This document shows positions 3,897 to 12,231 of a stretch of DNA of 13,538 nucleotides, piece by piece (position 1 is the stretch's first letter; each line of letters opens with the position of its first letter). The translations under genes and the position numbers were made by a program. The stretch comes from Akkermansiaceae bacterium (GTDB lineage Bacteria > Verrucomicrobiota > Verrucomicrobiia > Verrucomicrobiales > Akkermansiaceae), in contig JALZUH010000073.1 in NCBI GenBank assembly GCA_023301645.1, positions 1-13,538 on the forward strand, written 5' to 3'. The notes beneath the pieces were generated by a model, which did no database searches, was not told where the DNA came from, and saw nothing but the letters and a program-made list of their open reading frames with translations.

Positions 3897-6800
3897 ATGG
3901 CAAAAAGACGCTACTACGGAACAATTGAGGAAGTCATTGAACCACCAAACTTGATCGAGGTTCAAAGTAAATCCTATGAAGATTTTCTACAAAAAGAAAT
4001 ACCTGCATCACAGCGTGATGACTCTGGCCTTCAGGCTGTATTCCGTGAAATATTCCCCATCAAGAGCTATGATGAGGCGATTACACTCGAGTTTATTTCC
4101 TTCGACATGGAGGAGCCTAAAGCAACAGCACTTGAATCTCTCCAGACTGGTGAGACATTCAGCGCAGCTCTCTATGTGACCTTCAAACTCAAAGACGAAA
4201 GCGGCACGAAAAAAGAGCGCGTCTACATGGGTGAAATGCCAATGATGACTCGTCGTGGCACATTTGTTATTAATGGTGCAGAGCGTGTTATCGTATCTCA
4301 GCTTCACCGTTCACCTGGTATCTGCTTTGAGACATCGACTCACCTTAATGGTAAGCTCCTTCATTCTTTCCGTATCATCCCTGACCGTGGTTCATGGTTG
4401 GAGACTCAGTTTGATACCAATGACCTACTTTACGTCTACCTCGACCGTCGTCGTCGTAGAAGAAAGTTCCTCGCAACGACGTTCCTTCGTGCCATGGGCT
4501 GGCCTACCGATCGTGACTTATGCGAGCAGTTTTACAATATCGAGAAGCTCAAGCTCAGTGAAAAAGCTGACGAAGAGGAACTCGCGCAGAAGGTTCCCTT
4601 CGAAGACATCCTTGACGGTGAGCTCGTCATTGCAAAAGCATACGAGCCACTTACTATTGGTATCGTGCGTCAGCTCCTAGAAATGGGACAGAAGACTATC
4701 GACGTAATCGACGGTCGTGAAGATGAAGTGCTTCTCAAGACTCTTAAGAAAGACCCTGCACACGATGAAGAGTCCGCACTTAAGGACATCTACCGTAAGC
4801 TACGCCCAGGTGATCCACCTACCGTAACGAACTCAAAAGCACTTCTTGAGCGTCTCTTCTTCGACGAAAAGCGCTACGACCTCACACGCGTTGGTCGTTA
4901 CAAGATTAACCAGAAGCTCAAGCTCGACGTTGATCCTAAGGCACGCGTAATGGTTCCTGAAGACTTCCTCGGTGCTGTTAAGTATCTTCTTAGACTCAAA
5001 AAAGGCGAAGGTGTTCTCGATGATATCGACCACCTTGGTTCACGTCGTGTTCGTGCTGTAGGCGAGCTCCTCGGAAACCAGTGCCGTGTCGGTCTTGCTC
5101 GCACAGAGCGTTTGGTTAAAGAGCGTATGACGCTCTTTGATGTAAACCTTGAGGGCATGACACCACAGAAGCTTATCAACCCGAAAGCACTCAGTGCTGT
5201 GATTCGTGACTTCTTTGGCCGTAGCCAGCTTTCACAGTTCATGGACCAGACGAACCCACTTGCTGAGTTGACTCACAAGCGTCGTCTATCCGCTCTTGGA
5301 CCTGGTGGTTTGAACCGTGACCGTGCCGGTTTTGAGGTGCGAGACGTTCACACCTCTCACTACGGACGTATCTGTCCGATTGAGACTCCGGAGGGACCAA
5401 ACATTGGATTGATTAACTCGCTTTGCACATACGCACGTATTAATGAGTTCGGCTTCATCGAAACACCATACCGTCTTGTGAAGAAGGGTAAGGTGACGAG
5501 TGAAATCGAATACGTTACAGCTGACCAAGAAGAAGAATTCCTGATCGCACAGGCGAATAACCCAATCGACAAAAAAGGTAATTTCCTTACTGAGAAAATT
5601 ACAGCTCGTGAGAGTGGTGAGTTTATCGAAGTAGATCCTACAACAGTTCAATACATGGACGTATCACCGAAGCAGCTGGTATCAGTTGCGGCAGGTATTA
5701 TTCCATTCCTTGAGCACGATGACGCCAACCGTGCGCTCATGGGAGCAAACATGCAACGCCAGGGCGTGCCACTTCTTATCTCTGACGCTCCTCTCGTAGG
5801 AACAGGTCTAGAGGCGAAGGCCGCTGCTGACTCACGTGCTGTTGTCATCGCAGAAGCTGACGGTATCATTGCCGCTGCAACTGCTGAGGTCATTATCACG
5901 ACTAAAGACGGCGAGCTTCCTGTTTCTGATGAGAAATTCCTCAGTGACATGACAGCCGTGAAGAGTAACCCATCTAAGGGAATCTTCGCATACCCACTTC
6001 GTAAGTTCATGCGCTCGAATGCTGGAACATGTCTTAACCAGAATCCTATCGTCAATCGCGGTGATAAGATCAAGGTAGGCGACGTTCTCGCTGACGGACC
6101 AAACACCGAAGGTGGTGAGCTTGCTCTTGGTAGAAACATCCTCGTGGCATTCATGCCATGGAATGGATATAACTTTGAGGATGCTATCGTCATCTCTGAG
6201 AAAGTGGTTAAAGAGGACATCTATACCTCGATCCACATCTCAGAATTCGACTGCGCAGCTCGTGACACTAAGCTAGGACCTGAGGAAATCACTCGTGATA
6301 TTCCAAATGTAGGTGACGAGGCTCTTAAGAACCTCGACCACGACGGTATCATCCGCATCGGTGCTGAGGTGAAGCCTGGTGACATCCTTGTCGGTAAGAT
6401 CACTCCTAAGTCTGAGACTGAGCTAGCTCCAGAAGAGCGCCTGCTTCGCGCCATCTTTGGTGAGAAAGCTGCTGACGTGAAGGACACATCACTCCGTGTT
6501 CCTTCTGGCTGCACAGGTATCGTTCAAGACATTCGCGTGGTCACACACGGACTCGCACGCAAGCGCGAGAACGAGCTAGACCCTTCTAAGCTTCGTAAGC
6601 AAGTGAAGAAGATTAACGATGAATACAAGAAGAAGAAAGATCAGCTCACTGAGCAGCTCACTGAGAAGCTCTCTGACATCCTTCTTGGTGAAAAGATCCC
6701 TCTCGACGTGGTAAACGCGCAGACAGGTGAGATCATCATCCCTGCTAACCGTAAGATCACTAAGACACTACTACGTAAACTAGCAGCGATCTACGATCAC

Positions 6801-7826
6801 ATCGAAATCGACCCATCACCGATCCGTAACAAGATCCTCGAAATTATCTCTACGTTTGAAGGCCGCTTCGGTGAGCTCGACACAGACCGTGAGCGCCGCC
6901 TCGACCAGCTTGAGAGTGGTGAAGAAATCGACCCGGGTGCGATCAAAGAAGTGAAGGTATTCGTCGCCGCTAAGCGTAAGCTTTCAGTAGGTGATAAGAT
7001 GGCTGGTCGTCACGGTAACAAAGGTGTTGTCGCGACAATCGTTCCTGAAGAGGACATGCCATACCTCAGCGACGGAACTCCAGTTGAGATCTGCTTGAAC
7101 CCACTTGGTGTTCCATCTCGAATGAACGTTGGACAGGTTCTTGAAACACACCTCGGTGTTGCTGCTAAGGCACTCGGTTTCACAGTAGCTACTCCGATTT
7201 TCGACGGTATTCCTGAAGACGAAATCTGGAAGTTCATGAGCAAGGCGAAGCAAGTCGACGGTGTCGAATACGTTGGTGACAACGGTGAGCTTCGTAAGCG
7301 TAAGAAGGGCGAGAAAGAAGGCCTTGGTTACACCTGGATCGGTGACGGTCAGGATGGCACCATTGCTGGTAAGTCTACTCTTTACGACGGACGCACAGGT
7401 GAAGCATTCCAGAACCCAGTCGTGGTTGGTATGATCTACATGCTGAAACTTGGTCACCTTGTGGCTGATAAGATTCACGCACGTGCAGTCGGACCATACA
7501 GTCTCGTCACCCAGCAGCCGCTTGGTGGTAAGGCACAATACGGTGGTCAGCGATTCGGTGAGATGGAGGTGTGGGCACTCGAAGCATACGGTGCTGCATA
7601 CACACTTCAGGAAATTCTCACAGTGAAGTCCGATGACGTGCAGGGGCGCACAAGAATTTACGAGTCCATTGTTAAGGGTGATAATAACCTTGAAGCAGGA
7701 ACTCCTGAGTCCTTTAACGTTCTCATGAAGGAAATGCAGGCACTCTGCCTCGATGTCCGACCTGGAACAGGTGGTGGCCCATCTATTGGCGGTGCTGATT
7801 TCTCACTTGATGACCTCACACTCTAA
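3897..7826 (+). CDS. rpoB: DNA-directed RNA polymerase subunit beta
   Basis: This is the beta subunit of core RNA polymerase; with beta' it forms the catalytic cleft. I take ATG 3897 (1309 residues, MAKRRYYG...). The in-frame TTG at 3837 would add 20 unconserved residues and lies inside the likely promoter. Rifampicin cluster I is at about 443-465 (SQLSQFMDQ...HKRRLSALGPGGL). Residues matching E. coli Q513, D516, H526, R529 and S531 are all kept (Q447, D450, H460, R463, S465), so target-based resistance is not predicted; E. coli N518 and S522 correspond to T452 and A456. GRICPIETPEGPNIG is at 490-504. The active-site lysines in GDKMAGRHGNKG are K1034 and K1042. A charged, coiled-coil-like insert (about 895-1015) matches the position of E. 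coli beta insert SI2. The C-terminus carries a Gly-rich tail ending DFSLDDLTL. No Shine-Dalgarno is seen. Confidence 0.98.
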   Translation: MAKRRYYGTIEEVIEPPNLIEVQSKSYEDFLQKEIPASQRDDSGLQAVFREIFPIKSYDEAITLEFISFDMEEPKATALESLQTGETFSAALYVTFKLKDESGTKKERVYMGEMPMMTRRGTFVINGAERVIVSQLHRSPGICFETSTHLNGKLLHSFRIIPDRGSWLETQFDTNDLLYVYLDRRRRRRKFLATTFLRAMGWPTDRDLCEQFYNIEKLKLSEKADEEELAQKVPFEDILDGELVIAKAYEPLTIGIVRQLLEMGQKTIDVIDGREDEVLLKTLKKDPAHDEESALKDIYRKLRPGDPPTVTNSKALLERLFFDEKRYDLTRVGRYKINQKLKLDVDPKARVMVPEDFLGAVKYLLRLKKGEGVLDDIDHLGSRRVRAVGELLGNQCRVGLARTERLVKERMTLFDVNLEGMTPQKLINPKALSAVIRDFFGRSQLSQFMDQTNPLAELTHKRRLSALGPGGLNRDRAGFEVRDVHTSHYGRICPIETPEGPNIGLINSLCTYARINEFGFIETPYRLVKKGKVTSEIEYVTADQEEEFLIAQANNPIDKKGNFLTEKITARESGEFIEVDPTTVQYMDVSPKQLVSVAAGIIPFLEHDDANRALMGANMQRQGVPLLISDAPLVGTGLEAKAAADSRAVVIAEADGIIAAATAEVIITTKDGELPVSDEKFLSDMTAVKSNPSKGIFAYPLRKFMRSNAGTCLNQNPIVNRGDKIKVGDVLADGPNTEGGELALGRNILVAFMPWNGYNFEDAIVISEKVVKEDIYTSIHISEFDCAARDTKLGPEEITRDIPNVGDEALKNLDHDGIIRIGAEVKPGDILVGKITPKSETELAPEERLLRAIFGEKAADVKDTSLRVPSGCTGIVQDIRVVTHGLARKRENELDPSKLRKQVKKINDEYKKKKDQLTEQLTEKLSDILLGEKIPLDVVNAQTGEIIIPANRKITKTLLRKLAAIYDHIEIDPSPIRNKILEIISTFEGRFGELDTDRERRLDQLESGEEIDPGAIKEVKVFVAAKRKLSVGDKMAGRHGNKGVVATIVPEEDMPYLSDGTPVEICLNPLGVPSRMNVGQVLETHLGVAAKALGFTVATPIFDGIPEDEIWKFMSKAKQVDGVEYVGDNGELRKRKKGEKEGLGYTWIGDGQDGTIAGKSTLYDGRTGEAFQNPVVVGMIYMLKLGHLVADKIHARAVGPYSLVTQQPLGGKAQYGGQRFGEMEVWALEAYGAAYTLQEILTVKSDDVQGRTRIYESIVKGDNNLEAGTPESFNVLMKEMQALCLDVRPGTGGGPSIGGADFSLDDLTL

Positions 7827-7836
7827 TCCGCAGTTA

Positions 7837-7866
7837 TTAACTATAATCTAACCATTTAACTATAAT
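7837..7866 (+). repeat. 11-bp direct repeat with two TATAAT hexamers before rpoC
   Basis: TTAACTATAAT occurs at 7837-7847 and again at 7856-7866, a 19-nt period, in the 48-nt rpoB-rpoC spacer. Each copy contains a perfect -10 hexamer (7842-7847 and 7861-7866). No matching -35 is found at 16-18 nt for either copy, and the second lies only 8 nt before the rpoC ATG. It could be a weak promoter, a protein-binding pair, or a sequence chosen to keep the rpoC start region unstructured. Confidence 0.45.
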
Positions 7867-7874
7867 TTATTCTA

Positions 7875-10800
7875 ATGAGCGTTGAAAATAATTTGCGTGA
7901 ACTCTTCGGAGTTAATGAAAAGCCTGAGCAGTTTGACCATGTTGCTATTACTGTAGCATCAGCCGACATCATGCGATCATGGTCTAGCGGCGAAGTGCTA
8001 AACCCAGAAACAATCAACTACAGAACATTCAAGCCTGAGAAAGGTGGACTCTTCTGTGAGCGTATCTTCGGACCTACCCGTGACTGGGAATGTGCCTGTG
8101 GAAAATACAAGCGTATCAAGCACAAAGGTGTCGTCTGTGACCGCTGTGGTGTAGAGGTAACTCTCTCCCGCGTTCGTCGTGAGCGTATGGGACACATCGA
8201 GCTTGCTGTGCCAGTATCACACATTTGGTTCTACAAGTGTATGCCGAGCCGTATTGGTTTGGTTCTCGATCTTGCTGCCCGTCAGCTTGAGCGTATCATT
8301 TACTACGAGGACTACGTTGTTACTGACGTCGGAAATACTGATCTTCAGCTAGGACAGCTTCTTAGCGAGATTGAGTTCTTTGATGCAGAAGACGCCTATG
8401 GCGAGGGAAGCTTCAAGGCCGAAATGGGTGCTGAAGCACTCCAGTCACTTCTTAGCCAAGTGAATCTTGAAGAGCTCACTGTAGAGCTTGAAGAAGAGAT
8501 TCTCAATACACGATCAAAGCAGACTAAGAAGAAGCTCGCTAAGCGTATCAAGCTAGCACGTGGTTTCGCCCAGTCTAAGACTCGTCCTGAGTGGATGATC
8601 ATGAATGTTCTGCCAGTGATTCCACCAGACTTACGTCCGTTGGTTCCATTGGAAGGTGGCCGTTTCGCAACATCTGACCTTAACGACCTTTACCGTCGTG
8701 TCATTAACCGTAACAACCGTCTTAAGAACCTCCTTAAACTCAAGACCCCAGACGTTATTATCCGTAATGAGAAGCGCATGCTTCAGGAAGCGGTAGACGC
8801 TCTCTTCGACAATGGCCGTCACGGCCGTGCTGTCACAGGTGCTGGTAACCGTGCTCTGAAATCACTCTCAGACATGCTTAAGGGTAAAGGTGGTCGTTTC
8901 CGTCAGAACCTTCTTGGTAAGCGCGTAGACTACTCAGGTCGTTCAGTTATTGTTGTTGGTCCTGATCTCAAGCTTGGTCAGTGTGGTCTTCCTAAGAAGA
9001 TGGCACTTACTCTCTTCGAGCCATTCATCATCAGACGTCTCAAGGATCTTGGATACTGCCACACTGTGCGTAGTGCCAAGAAAATGATCGATCGTAAGAC
9101 GACAGAAGTTTGGGACATCCTCGAAGAAGTCACCAAGGGTCACCCTGTGATGCTTAACCGTGCGCCTACTCTGCACAGACTATCTATTCAGGCATTCGAG
9201 CCAGTTCTTATTGAAGGATCAGCGATCCGCGTTCACCCACTTGTTTGTACAGCCTATAACGCTGACTTCGACGGTGACCAGATGGCGGTTCACGTGCCAC
9301 TATCTATTGAGGCACAGATGGAGTGTCGCCAGCTTCTGCTTGCGCCTAATAACATCTTCTCACCTGCGAGTGGTAAGCCAATTACGGTTCCTTCACAGGA
9401 TATCATTCTTGGTTCCTACTACCTCACCTACGCTCGTCAATTGACCGCTAAGGAACTTGAGGCGCAGAAGGAAGTGCACCTACCTCTCTTTGAGAACACC
9501 ACTGAAGTCGAATACGCTATCGCAAGTCGCAAGGTAAACTACCACGATTGGATTCGTATCCGTAACCCTGACTACCAGTCAGAAGGTAAGTTCTTCGGTG
9601 AGTCTGAGCCTAAGATCATTGTCACCACACCAGGTCGTGTGCGTTTCAACGAGATCTGGCCTAGCGGACTCGGATTCATTAACTTCAACGTTGGTAAGAA
9701 GCAAATCGGAGACATCATCTGGCGCTGCTACCAGTGCGCTGGACAGCCTGGAACCGTTGCTGTTCTTGACGATCTTAAGAGCCTTGGTTTCAAGGAAGCT
9801 ACTCGTTCAGGTATCTCCATCGGTATTATTGACATGGTTGTTCCTGAAGAAAAAGGACCAGAGCTCGTCAAGGCATACGAAGAAGTCGAGAAAGTCACCA
9901 AGCAGTATCGCAATGGTGTTATTACCGATAACGAGCGTTATCAGCAGGTAATTGACATCTGGACACACGCTTCAGATAACATTGCTGACGCCCTCTACCG
10001 TAAGCTTGAGCACAACGCAGGCGATAAGCTTGTTAACCCGCTCTTCCTCATGGTTGACTCAGGTGCTCGTGGTAATAAGCAGCAGATTAAGCAGCTTTCA
10101 GGTATGCGTGGTCTTATGGCCAAGCCATCTGGTGACATTATCGAACGCCCGATTACGTCTAACTTCCGTGAAGGTCTTTCCGTATTGGAATACTTCATCT
10201 CCACTCACGGTGCTCGTAAGGGTCTTGCTGATACCGCGCTTAAGACTGCGGACTCAGGATACATGACTCGTAAGCTCGTCGACGTTTCTCAGGATGTGAT
10301 TATCTTCGAGGAAGACTGTGGCACCGTTAATGGCATCACAGCTGTTCCAATCATCGAGAACGATGAAGAAGCAGCTTCACTTGCAAGCCGTATTTATGGC
10401 CGAACATCGGCAGAGAAGGTAGTTGATCCTGTATCAGGTGACACCATCCTCGAAGTCAATCAGCTCATCGGCGAAGATGAAGCCAATAAGATCGACGACC
10501 TCGGCTTCGAGCGTCTGAAAATCCGTTCTACACTCACATGTGAGTCTGATCGCGGTGCTTGTCAGAAGTGCTATGGTCTTAACCTCGCATACGATAAAGT
10601 AGCTAAGATTGGTGAAGCCGTAGGTATTGTCGCAGCTCAGTCCATTGGTGAGCCAGGAACACAGCTTACGATGCGAACATTCCACGTTGGTGGTGTAGCA
10701 TCTTCATCATTCAAGCAGCCTATCATCAAAGCCAAAAATGGTGGTGTAGTTGCCTATAAGGACATCCGCGCTGTTAAAGACGCTGACGGTAACTTTGTAG

Positions 10801-12095
10801 CCCTCACTAAGAAAGGCTCCATCGTTGTCCGTGATAAGGATGGTCTTGAGCTTGAGTCATACAATCTAGTGATTGGTTCTGTTATCTCCATCCCAGATGG
10901 TGAGAAAGTCAAGAAGGGCGCTACCTTCGTAACTTGGGATCCATACAACGTTCCAATTCTTACTGAGAAATCAGGTAAGATTGAGTTCCGCGACATGATC
11001 AAAGGTATTACCGTTCAGTCAGAAACCGATAAGGAGACTGGTAAAAAAGGAATGGTTGTCACCGAGCACAAAGAGGATCTTCATCCGCAGGTTGTGATCG
11101 TTGATAAGAAGACTTCAGAAGTCCTTGCCAGCTACTCCATCCCAGTAGGTGCTCGTCTTTCAGTGAAAGATGGCGCTAGCATTAAAGGTGGTGCACAGCT
11201 TGCAAGAACTCCACGTAAGATCGCCAAGACAGGTGATATTACTGGTGGTCTTCCACGTATTGCAGAGCTCTTCGAAGCACGTCGTCCGAAGGACGCCTGC
11301 ACCATTGCTAAGATTACTGGTGAAGTTTCCTTCGGTGGAAATGTTCGCGGTAAGAAAAAAGTCATCGTTACAGATATGAGCACTGGAGAAAGTGCAGATC
11401 ATCTTGTGCCAATGGGTAAACACATCATCATCAGCGAAGGAGACCTCCTTCAGCGTGGTGACCAGATCACAGAAGGGCCTATCTCTCCTGACGATCTCCT
11501 AGAGGCATGTGGATCACAGATTCTCCAAGAGCACCTCACCAATGAGGTTCAGCGCGTTTACCGTCTCCAGGGTGTAGAGATCAATGACAAGCACATTGAG
11601 ATCGTTATCCGCCAGATGCTACGTAAGCTTAAGATCACTGAGCCAGGTGATACGGAATTCCTTTGGGGAGACCAAGTCGACCGCACCACCTTCAAGAAGG
11701 CCAATGAGGAAGTCATTGCCAATGGTGGTAAGCCAGCTGAATCTGAGCCAGTGCTACTAGGTATCACAAAGGCATCACTTGAGACGGAGTCATTCATCTC
11801 AGCTGCATCCTTCCAGGACACTACCCGTGTTCTTACCGATGCTTCCACAGTGGGTCGTGTTGACTATCTTCGTGGCTTTAAGGAAAACGTGATCATGGGT
11901 CACCTCATTCCTGCAGGAACTGGATTCCATCAGCATCGTGATACTCAGATTGAGTTCACTGTTGAAGAGCCAGAGCCAATTGTCGAAGAGCCAGTAGAAG
12001 ACACTAAACCAGAGCCAGAGCCAGAAGCACCACTTCAGGCAGGCTTATCTCCAGAAGCAGCTGCTCTGAACGACTCAGATGAAGCAACTGCCTAA
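7875..12095 (+). CDS. rpoC: DNA-directed RNA polymerase subunit beta'
   Basis: Beta' supplies the catalytic magnesium site, clamp and trigger loop. It has 1406 residues against 1407 in E. coli. The N-terminal zinc site has C73, C75, C88 and C91. The catalytic NADFDGD motif is at 462-468 (D464, D466, D468). The second zinc site is C815, C889, C896 and C899. The trigger loop is in QSIGEPGTQLTMRTFHVGG, with M933, R934 and H937. About 190 residues then separate it from the next conserved block (ARTPRKIAKTGDITGGLPRI), at the position of the E. coli trigger-loop insert SI3. The last 44 residues (1363-1406) form an acidic Pro/Glu-rich tail, unlike the E. coli end. The ATG at 7875 is 48 nt after rpoB with no Shine-Dalgarno. 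A strong terminator follows. Confidence 0.98.
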   Translation: MSVENNLRELFGVNEKPEQFDHVAITVASADIMRSWSSGEVLNPETINYRTFKPEKGGLFCERIFGPTRDWECACGKYKRIKHKGVVCDRCGVEVTLSRVRRERMGHIELAVPVSHIWFYKCMPSRIGLVLDLAARQLERIIYYEDYVVTDVGNTDLQLGQLLSEIEFFDAEDAYGEGSFKAEMGAEALQSLLSQVNLEELTVELEEEILNTRSKQTKKKLAKRIKLARGFAQSKTRPEWMIMNVLPVIPPDLRPLVPLEGGRFATSDLNDLYRRVINRNNRLKNLLKLKTPDVIIRNEKRMLQEAVDALFDNGRHGRAVTGAGNRALKSLSDMLKGKGGRFRQNLLGKRVDYSGRSVIVVGPDLKLGQCGLPKKMALTLFEPFIIRRLKDLGYCHTVRSAKKMIDRKTTEVWDILEEVTKGHPVMLNRAPTLHRLSIQAFEPVLIEGSAIRVHPLVCTAYNADFDGDQMAVHVPLSIEAQMECRQLLLAPNNIFSPASGKPITVPSQDIILGSYYLTYARQLTAKELEAQKEVHLPLFENTTEVEYAIASRKVNYHDWIRIRNPDYQSEGKFFGESEPKIIVTTPGRVRFNEIWPSGLGFINFNVGKKQIGDIIWRCYQCAGQPGTVAVLDDLKSLGFKEATRSGISIGIIDMVVPEEKGPELVKAYEEVEKVTKQYRNGVITDNERYQQVIDIWTHASDNIADALYRKLEHNAGDKLVNPLFLMVDSGARGNKQQIKQLSGMRGLMAKPSGDIIERPITSNFREGLSVLEYFISTHGARKGLADTALKTADSGYMTRKLVDVSQDVIIFEEDCGTVNGITAVPIIENDEEAASLASRIYGRTSAEKVVDPVSGDTILEVNQLIGEDEANKIDDLGFERLKIRSTLTCESDRGACQKCYGLNLAYDKVAKIGEAVGIVAAQSIGEPGTQLTMRTFHVGGVASSSFKQPIIKAKNGGVVAYKDIRAVKDADGNFVALTKKGSIVVRDKDGLELESYNLVIGSVISIPDGEKVKKGATFVTWDPYNVPILTEKSGKIEFRDMIKGITVQSETDKETGKKGMVVTEHKEDLHPQVVIVDKKTSEVLASYSIPVGARLSVKDGASIKGGAQLARTPRKIAKTGDITGGLPRIAELFEARRPKDACTIAKITGEVSFGGNVRGKKKVIVTDMSTGESADHLVPMGKHIIISEGDLLQRGDQITEGPISPDDLLEACGSQILQEHLTNEVQRVYRLQGVEINDKHIEIVIRQMLRKLKITEPGDTEFLWGDQVDRTTFKKANEEVIANGGKPAESEPVLLGITKASLETESFISAASFQDTTRVLTDASTVGRVDYLRGFKENVIMGHLIPAGTGFHQHRDTQIEFTVEEPEPIVEEPVEDTKPEPEPEAPLQAGLSPEAAALNDSDEATA

Positions 12096-12116
12096 GTAGC
12101 TGTTTAATAAACTTAC

Positions 12117-12154
12117 AAGCCCGATACTACATTACGTAGTATCGGGCTTTTTTT
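12117..12154 (+). terminator. Intrinsic terminator after rpoC
   Basis: A perfect 14-bp stem (12117-12130 with 12136-12149) with loop ATTAC runs into seven T residues (12148-12154). It starts 21 nt after the rpoC stop and clearly ends the block. There is no A tract on the left side, so it reads as one-directional. Confidence 0.95.
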
Positions 12155-12231
12155 GTGGATGTGAAAAGCTAGATTTTAAACGTATAAATGATTGAATAGT
12201 TAAAGCATTACCCTACGTATTATTTGCAGTT

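Noticed and set aside
5223..5291. Rifampicin resistance signature in rpoB
   Set aside because: All main contact residues match the sensitive type. The T and A at positions equal to E. coli 518 and 522 are more likely lineage variation.
5648..6220. Reverse-strand open frame of 190 codons inside rpoB, and similar ones in rpoB and rpoC
   Set aside because: They are shadows of the strongly conserved rpoB and rpoC frames, with no recognisable product.
12183..12223. Promoter for the glycoside hydrolase gene (TATAAA at 12183 or TATTAT at 12218)
   Set aside because: No -35 lies at an acceptable distance. TTGAAT at 12192 is 20 nt from TATTAT, and that hexamer is too close to the ATG.
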